Part shown: positions 22,278-26,128 of the stretch, piece by piece
How positions within the stretch are numbered: position 1 is the first letter of the stretch
Layout: every line of letters starts with the position of its first letter
NCBI GenBank assembly: GCA_900547275.1
Contig: URGA01000024.1
Coordinates: 1-26,128 of the forward strand
Reading direction: 5' to 3'
DNA: 26,128 bases
Source: an uncultured Oscillospiraceae bacterium
GTDB lineage: Bacteria > Bacillota > Clostridia > Oscillospirales > Acutalibacteraceae
Notes under the pieces: model-generated
The model's database searches: none
Told to the model about the DNA's origin: nothing
Seen by the model: the letters and a program-made list of their open reading frames with translations, nothing else
Program-made: the position numbers and the translations under genes

Positions 22278-23024
22278 TTGGAAATTAAACAATATTCCCA
22301 TTTTATTTCTCTCGGATGTTTTTGCGGCGTTGCTGAAGAACTTGAGCGTCTGGGTTTGAGGGACGCAAGTTATCCCTTTGACTGGCTTATCGGTCCGTAT
22401 GATTCATATATAAAACTTATTAACAGTAATTTTGATGATTTTCTTAATCAGGATTATATCTATCAATGGAGCAGTGACCAAAAAAGGTATGATAACATAA
22501 GGTACGATATTTCGTTTTTTCACGACTTCAGCAAGTACGATGATTTTTACTCCCAGATTGAAAACGTACAGGAAAAATACTCCAGAAGAATTGAGCGGTT
22601 TTACAAAAGTATAAAACAGCCGACGCTTTTTATACGTTACACGAATAAACAGGAGGAAGCTCAATTTTTTAAAAATCATATTGAGGAGCAGAGAAAATTT
22701 TTCAAACAGTTTTGCAGTGGCAATGAGTTTATAGTAGTTGCAAACAAAGGACTTGACGCAGGGGACAGCGAATGGGTGTTTTATGTTGAAGCCGACGAAA
22801 ATGATATTGTTGCCCGCAGGTTTGTCTGCAAAAACATCGAACTGGAAAAAATCCTTACTGACGAAAAGATATACGACCGCGAAAAACGCGCCGCAAATCT
22901 TGAGTATTATAATGTTAAGGAGCAAGATAAAAATTCTTTTAACAGCAAGCTTGAAAGAAGACTTGATAAATATCTTGGGCCAATAAGGAAAAAATACTTC
23001 CACAAAAATCAAATTGATAAATAA
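22278..23024 (+). CDS. DUF1796-family putative papain-like cysteine peptidase
   Basis: A 248-residue protein. Its N-terminus shows the family pattern: FISLGCFCGVAEELERLGLR with the probable nucleophile C16, then SYPFDWLIG. The family is annotated as putative papain-like cysteine peptidases, but its biological role is little studied and some members occur in surface-polysaccharide loci. The C-terminal third is highly charged. The frame is open back to 22224, but that start lies inside the promoter. I chose the TTG at 22278, seven bases after AGGCGGT. A GNAT gene follows 11 bases after the stop, so the two are co-transcribed. Confidence 0.8.
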   Translation: MEIKQYSHFISLGCFCGVAEELERLGLRDASYPFDWLIGPYDSYIKLINSNFDDFLNQDYIYQWSSDQKRYDNIRYDISFFHDFSKYDDFYSQIENVQEKYSRRIERFYKSIKQPTLFIRYTNKQEEAQFFKNHIEEQRKFFKQFCSGNEFIVVANKGLDAGDSEWVFYVEADENDIVARRFVCKNIELEKILTDEKIYDREKRAANLEYYNVKEQDKNSFNSKLERRLDKYLGPIRKKYFHKNQIDK

Positions 23025-23035
23025 GGGAATAAAAA

Positions 23036-23464
23036 ATGATTACTTACGAAAAACATAATGCTCTAAATGACGCGCTGAGGTTTGTGCGCACGAAGGTGTT
23101 TATTGAGGAGCAGGGATTTGAAAATGAATTTGATGATATTGACTTTGCCTGCAATCATCTGTTGTTTTTTGTTGACGGCAGTCCCGCAGGCTGTCTCAGA
23201 TATTTTAAGAAGGACGGAGAATACCATATAGGCAGAGTTGCTGTTCTGCCGGAATTCAGGGACCGCCATATCGGAAGTCTGATGATGGAAAAAGCGGAGG
23301 AAGAAATAAGGCGCGAAGGCGGAAAAAGTATTTTCGTATCGGCCCAGTGCCGCGTTAGAGAATTTTATGAAAAGAGCGGTTATAAAGCTCTCGGGGATGT
23401 TTATTACGACGAGTTTTGCCCCCATATAAAAATGGAAAAAAATCTTATAATTGCTGACAATTAA
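23036..23464 (+). CDS. GNAT-family acetyltransferase (ElaA/YjcF-like)
   Basis: A 142-residue Gcn5-type acetyltransferase. It opens with an ALRFVRTKVFIEEQGF segment, as in the ElaA/YjcF subgroup, and has the acetyl-CoA motif GRVAVLPEFRDRHIGSLMMEKAEEE and a final FYEKSGYKALGDVYYDEFCPHIKM. The acceptor is unknown. It follows the DUF1796 gene closely with AAGGGAAT as a weak ribosome site and ends at a probable terminator. Confidence 0.88.
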   Translation: MITYEKHNALNDALRFVRTKVFIEEQGFENEFDDIDFACNHLLFFVDGSPAGCLRYFKKDGEYHIGRVAVLPEFRDRHIGSLMMEKAEEEIRREGGKSIFVSAQCRVREFYEKSGYKALGDVYYDEFCPHIKMEKNLIIADN

Positions 23465-23465
23465 G

Positions 23466-23502
23466 GCTCATGCGTAATCTAATTTACACATGGGCTGTTT
23501 TT
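23466..23502 (+). terminator. Probable terminator after the GNAT gene
   Basis: GCTCATG (23466-23472) pairs with CATGGGC (23489-23495), with one wobble, and GTAA/TTAC extends the stem inside after a mismatch. TGTTTTT follows. It starts right after the stop codon. Confidence 0.65.
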
Positions 23503-23524
23503 GTACACGCGTGAAAAAAGACAA

Positions 23525-23563
23525 TGTTAAAATTGTGTTAAATTTGTGTTGATATTTGTTAAG
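23525..23563 (+). repeat. Four helically phased TGTTRA direct repeats
   Basis: TGTTAA, TGTTAA, TGTTGA and TGTTAA start at 23525, 23536, 23547 and 23557, that is 11, 11 and 10 bp apart. The first three extend to TGTTAAAATTG, TGTTAAATTTG and TGTTGATATTTG. The third and fourth lie over the -35 and spacer of the next promoter. This arrangement puts all copies on the same DNA face, as for a cooperatively binding regulator. Confidence 0.65.
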
Positions 23564-23577
23564 CCTAATGCTATAAT
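23549..23577 (+). promoter_or_regulatory. Promoter of the GPH symporter operon
   Basis: TTGATA (23549-23554) and a perfect TATAAT (23572-23577) are 17 bp apart, about 33 bases before the ATG at 23610. A strong ribosome site (AGGAAAAGGGG) follows. Confidence 0.82.
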
Positions 23578-23609
23578 TGTGAAATCAATTCAGGAAAAGG
23601 GGTTTTTAC

Positions 23610-25109
23610 ATGTCGGATAAAACTGGCAAAAAGTACATGAAGCCGTCCGAAATTATCACCTTCGGTATAGGTCTTTTCGGCGTTGCTCTTATGACAGGAT
23701 GGATGCCGGACTACACGGCCACATTCTTCGCGGACTTCGCGTTCAAGGGCAAGGGCTTCGATTCAGCAACTATGGCAAACGCCATTTCAATGGTTTTCCT
23801 GGTAGCAGGTATTATCGGCGCTGTTTGCGAACTTGTAATCGGCTATCTGGTAGACAACACTAAGACAAAATTGGGCAAAGTTAAGCCTTGGGTAGGCTTC
23901 GGCGTTGTTCCGCTTGCCATTATTTCCATGCTCGTTTTCGTGGCGCCAAACACTTCAAACCAGACGCTGGCAATCGCATGGATGTTTGTTGTTTATTCAC
24001 TTTACACGGCTATCAGCTGCGCGGTTGAGAGCCCGTCAAACTGCTTCGGCTCACTCTGTTCTCCAAATCCCAGTGAGCGTTCAACCGCTATTTCAATCGC
24101 TTCTTTCCTTCGTTCTGTAGGTCAGTCAGGCGGTATGGTTGTTGTAATGGTAGTAGGCGCTATAATGAAAGCGCTGATGGGTCAGCAGCAGTTCCAGAAC
24201 GCTGAAGGCCAGGGTCTTGACCTTGTTATTTCAACGGCTATCTGCGCTCTCGGTCTCATTATGTTTGTAATGATCTTCTTTACAAACAATAAGGAAAGAG
24301 TTCCTTTTACTCAGGAAAAAGTTAGTCTTAAAGACGCAATAATGGTTGTTTTCATGAACAAGAACCTGCTGATGGTTTCTCTTACAAAGCTTGCGGGCTT
24401 CGGCAGAGGCGTTTACGGCACAGTATCTCTTTACATAGCAATTTATCTGCTGGGTTCAAAGGATCTGAAACTTGCGCTTCTTCTTCCCATGGGTATCGGT
24501 ACAGCAGTAGGTACTCTTCTTGTTAACTTCGTTCTTAAGAAGTTCTCAACTAAAAAGACATTTATTCTCTTCTGCGCTTACGGCGTATCTTCACTTGCTA
24601 TTTTGTATTTCGTATCAAGAGGTATCGGTTTCAACAGCACTCTTATCGTGCCGTTCCTGATTCTCAACTTCTTCTGCGGACTTCAGCACGGTAACACAAA
24701 CGTTACTCCCAATATTATGATTGCGGACTGCGTTGACGAAATCGAATATAAAACAGGTAAGCGCCAGGAAGGTCTTGCTTACGCAGGATACGGTCTTTTC
24801 TCAAAGATTGCTTCTGCATTTACAAAGGCTCTCGGTCCTTGGCTTCTTTACACATGGTCAGGCTACATTACCTCACAGAATGCAAACGTTGCATATGCGG
24901 CTCAGACAGATTCAACTCTTAATAAGATCCTTATGATCTACACAATCATTCCCGCTATATTCGTAGTATTGCAGGCTGTTCCGATCTTCTTCTACGACAT
25001 GGTAGGCGACAAGAAGAGAAGAATTACCGAGGCTTTGATTGAGCGTCGTGAGGCTGCAGGCCTTATGCCCGAAGATGATGCTGTTGAAGAAACAGCTGCA
25101 GCAGAATAA
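23610..25109 (+). CDS. GPH-family sugar:cation symporter (MFS)
   Basis: A 499-residue transporter with about twelve membrane helices of the glycoside-pentoside-hexuronide:cation symporter family (MFS_2). The first loop ELVIGYLVDNTKTKLGKVKPWV fits the family's 'G..aDrT.sr.Gk.rPw' pattern. The later loop ADCVDEIEYKTGKRQEG, near residues 371-390, is a GPH hallmark, followed by FSKIASAFTKALG. It should import an oligosaccharide or glycoside with Na+ or H+. The substrate is unknown because no glycoside hydrolase is in the window. A further gene follows after 13 bases with a perfect AAGGAGG site. Confidence 0.9.
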   Translation: MSDKTGKKYMKPSEIITFGIGLFGVALMTGWMPDYTATFFADFAFKGKGFDSATMANAISMVFLVAGIIGAVCELVIGYLVDNTKTKLGKVKPWVGFGVVPLAIISMLVFVAPNTSNQTLAIAWMFVVYSLYTAISCAVESPSNCFGSLCSPNPSERSTAISIASFLRSVGQSGGMVVVMVVGAIMKALMGQQQFQNAEGQGLDLVISTAICALGLIMFVMIFFTNNKERVPFTQEKVSLKDAIMVVFMNKNLLMVSLTKLAGFGRGVYGTVSLYIAIYLLGSKDLKLALLLPMGIGTAVGTLLVNFVLKKFSTKKTFILFCAYGVSSLAILYFVSRGIGFNSTLIVPFLILNFFCGLQHGNTNVTPNIMIADCVDEIEYKTGKRQEGLAYAGYGLFSKIASAFTKALGPWLLYTWSGYITSQNANVAYAAQTDSTLNKILMIYTIIPAIFVVLQAVPIFFYDMVGDKKRRITEALIERREAAGLMPEDDAVEETAAAE

Positions 25110-25122
25110 GGAGGCGGACGAT

Positions 25123-26046
25123 ATGGCAGTTAAGGAAAAAACATTCAACACAAAGATTTACGCGGTTATTGCGTTTTTCGCCGTTGCCGCAATACTTGCA
25201 GTTGCAACAGTTTTTACTTTTTCATCTAAGTATATAGCTTTTAAGCCGGAAAAAGTGGCTCAGTCATATGTTGACACCATCGTCCAGAAGGGCGACGGCT
25301 ACAACGCTTATAAATATGCCCTTATGAGCAAAAACGAAAAATTCGGCGACTTTATCCGCCAGTATTATATGTATCCTATTATATATAAGGATGCAGGCTA
25401 CAAGCCCGGAGATGATACTAAAAAATTAAAAGGACTTAATGACGACGCAAATAAGTCCGACAAAACAAAGAACGACGACGGCACACTTGCCGGTCAGGTT
25501 ATTGATACAATGTATCCCTACTACGTTGAACTTATGGAGACTTACGGCTGGGATAATTATGACGCTGTTTTCACAAATTATTTTGCAAAGTTCCAGCAGG
25601 AGCGCGCAAAGGTGTTCGGCGACAATTATCTTGACGATGAGGTAATGTTTACGGCTCTTGAGTCTAACGTTGCTACTTACGGCGACAGCCTTACAGGTAC
25701 TGAGGATACATATGACGCAAACACCAAAGTTCAGCTTACTAAAAAATCAATCGGTGCTTACGAAAAGAAGTACGGCGAAGATTATAAATTCACCGTTACA
25801 ACTAAGGAAACAAAGCCTGTTGAAAATCTTGAGCAGTATGTTGCTTCCATGGACGCAGACAAACTTGCCACATACGGTGTAACTGCCGAGGATATTTCAG
25901 CGGCTGAAACCTGCACTGTTGAGGTTGCTCTTGAAGACGGAACAGTTGTTGCAACCCAGCAGGTAAACGTTGTTCAGATCGGAAACACATGGTATGTTGA
26001 CAACACAACAACAAACGCAGCGGGTCTTTACAACTTCTATAAATAA
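25123..26046 (+). CDS. Membrane-anchored protein of unknown function
   Basis: A 307-residue protein I do not recognise. A short basic N-terminus leads into one hydrophobic helix (about residues 12-33), and the remainder is hydrophilic and presumably outside the cell. It is rich in Lys, Asp, Thr and Tyr, with a low-complexity Asp/Lys stretch at about 98-122. The last 45 residues (CTVEVALEDGTVVATQQVNVVQIGNTWYVDN) look like a small beta domain of the kind seen at the end of secreted NTF2-like or DUF4878-like lipoproteins. The ATG at 25123 follows AAGGAGGCGG; the frame is open further back only by overlapping the symporter gene. It is transcribed with the GPH symporter. Confidence 0.8.
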   Translation: MAVKEKTFNTKIYAVIAFFAVAAILAVATVFTFSSKYIAFKPEKVAQSYVDTIVQKGDGYNAYKYALMSKNEKFGDFIRQYYMYPIIYKDAGYKPGDDTKKLKGLNDDANKSDKTKNDDGTLAGQVIDTMYPYYVELMETYGWDNYDAVFTNYFAKFQQERAKVFGDNYLDDEVMFTALESNVATYGDSLTGTEDTYDANTKVQLTKKSIGAYEKKYGEDYKFTVTTKETKPVENLEQYVASMDADKLATYGVTAEDISAAETCTVEVALEDGTVVATQQVNVVQIGNTWYVDNTTTNAAGLYNFYK

Positions 26047-26128
26047 TAAGCAAAAAGAAAAGCGACTGAATTTTGAACAAGACCGTGAAAAACGGACAAT
26101 AGAAAAAAAGCACCTCCTATGGTAGAAT
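26047..26128. other. Non-coding tail at the window edge
   Basis: The 82 bases after the last stop hold only a weak CCGT-GAAAA-ACGG hairpin (about 26082-26095), which no T run follows, and a sequence ending CACCTCCTATGGTAGAAT. TAGAAT could be the -10 of a promoter for something to the right. No gene is seen. Confidence 0.3.

Noticed and set aside
25802..26113. Minus-strand open frame of 103 codons at the right edge
   Set aside because: It is antisense to the well-supported gene at 25123-26046. The AGGAGGTG upstream on the minus strand sits on top of its GTG start rather than in front of it.
26093..26128. Left end of an insertion sequence at the window edge
   Set aside because: The GGACAA plus CACCTCC...TAGAAT pattern is suggestive of a mobile-element promoter end, but no inverted repeat or transposase is in view, so it cannot be supported.

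Overview
The window looks like chromosomal DNA from a low-to-mid G+C anaerobic member of the Bacillota, most likely class Clostridia and a gut-type Oscillospirales/Ruminococcaceae relative. This is inferred from AGGAGG-type ribosome binding sites, TTGACA-17-TATAAT promoters, strong hairpin-plus-T terminators, an oxygen-independent ribonucleotide reductase (NrdD/NrdG), a split cobalamin methionine synthase and a DUF6774-type small protein. No phage structural genes, transposase or CRISPR array is visible.

Layout. (1) Positions 1-4117, minus strand: a complete dTDP-L-rhamnose set in the order rfbA-rfbB-rfbD-rfbC, followed without a visible terminator by an OmpR-type response regulator and the first codons of a sensor kinase that runs off the window. 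(2) 4234-7796: a small two-helix membrane protein, an EamA-type exporter, and divergently a membrane acyltransferase and a lipoprotein form of the MltG endolytic transglycosylase. (3) 7820-12375, mostly minus strand: small accessory enzymes (P-loop kinase-like protein, DinB-like protein, MazG-like pyrophosphohydrolase overlapping a nucleoside deoxyribosyltransferase-like protein, AGCS symporter, GNAT acetyltransferase) and a tRNA-Pro(TGG) with its own promoter and terminator. An unusual 5S-rRNA-like RNA segment with its own promoter and terminator precedes the kinase-like gene. (4) 12702-15586, plus strand: nrdD-nrdG with a promoter and a candidate NrdR box. (5) 15597-20810, minus strand: an Rrf2 regulator, metF, a stand-alone MetH reactivation domain, a three-domain metH and cysK, together a folate/B12-dependent methionine and cysteine module. 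(6) 20822-22222: a DUF6774-like gene, then rplM-rpsI. The last 19 bases of rpsI recur 120 bp downstream, each copy followed by its own terminator. (7) 22227-26128: a DUF1796 putative cysteine peptidase with a GNAT gene, then a GPH sugar:cation symporter coupled to an unrecognised membrane-anchored protein. Four helically phased TGTTRA repeats cover the symporter promoter.

How it fits together: most of the window is housekeeping. The parts that ordinary annotation does not explain are the 5S-like RNA at about 8361-8430, the duplicated rpsI end, the phased repeats at 23525-23563, and the pairing of an Fe-S-type Rrf2 regulator with a split MetH system that has no SAM riboswitch or T-box in front of it. 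All functional assignments come from reading motifs by eye; no database search was run.
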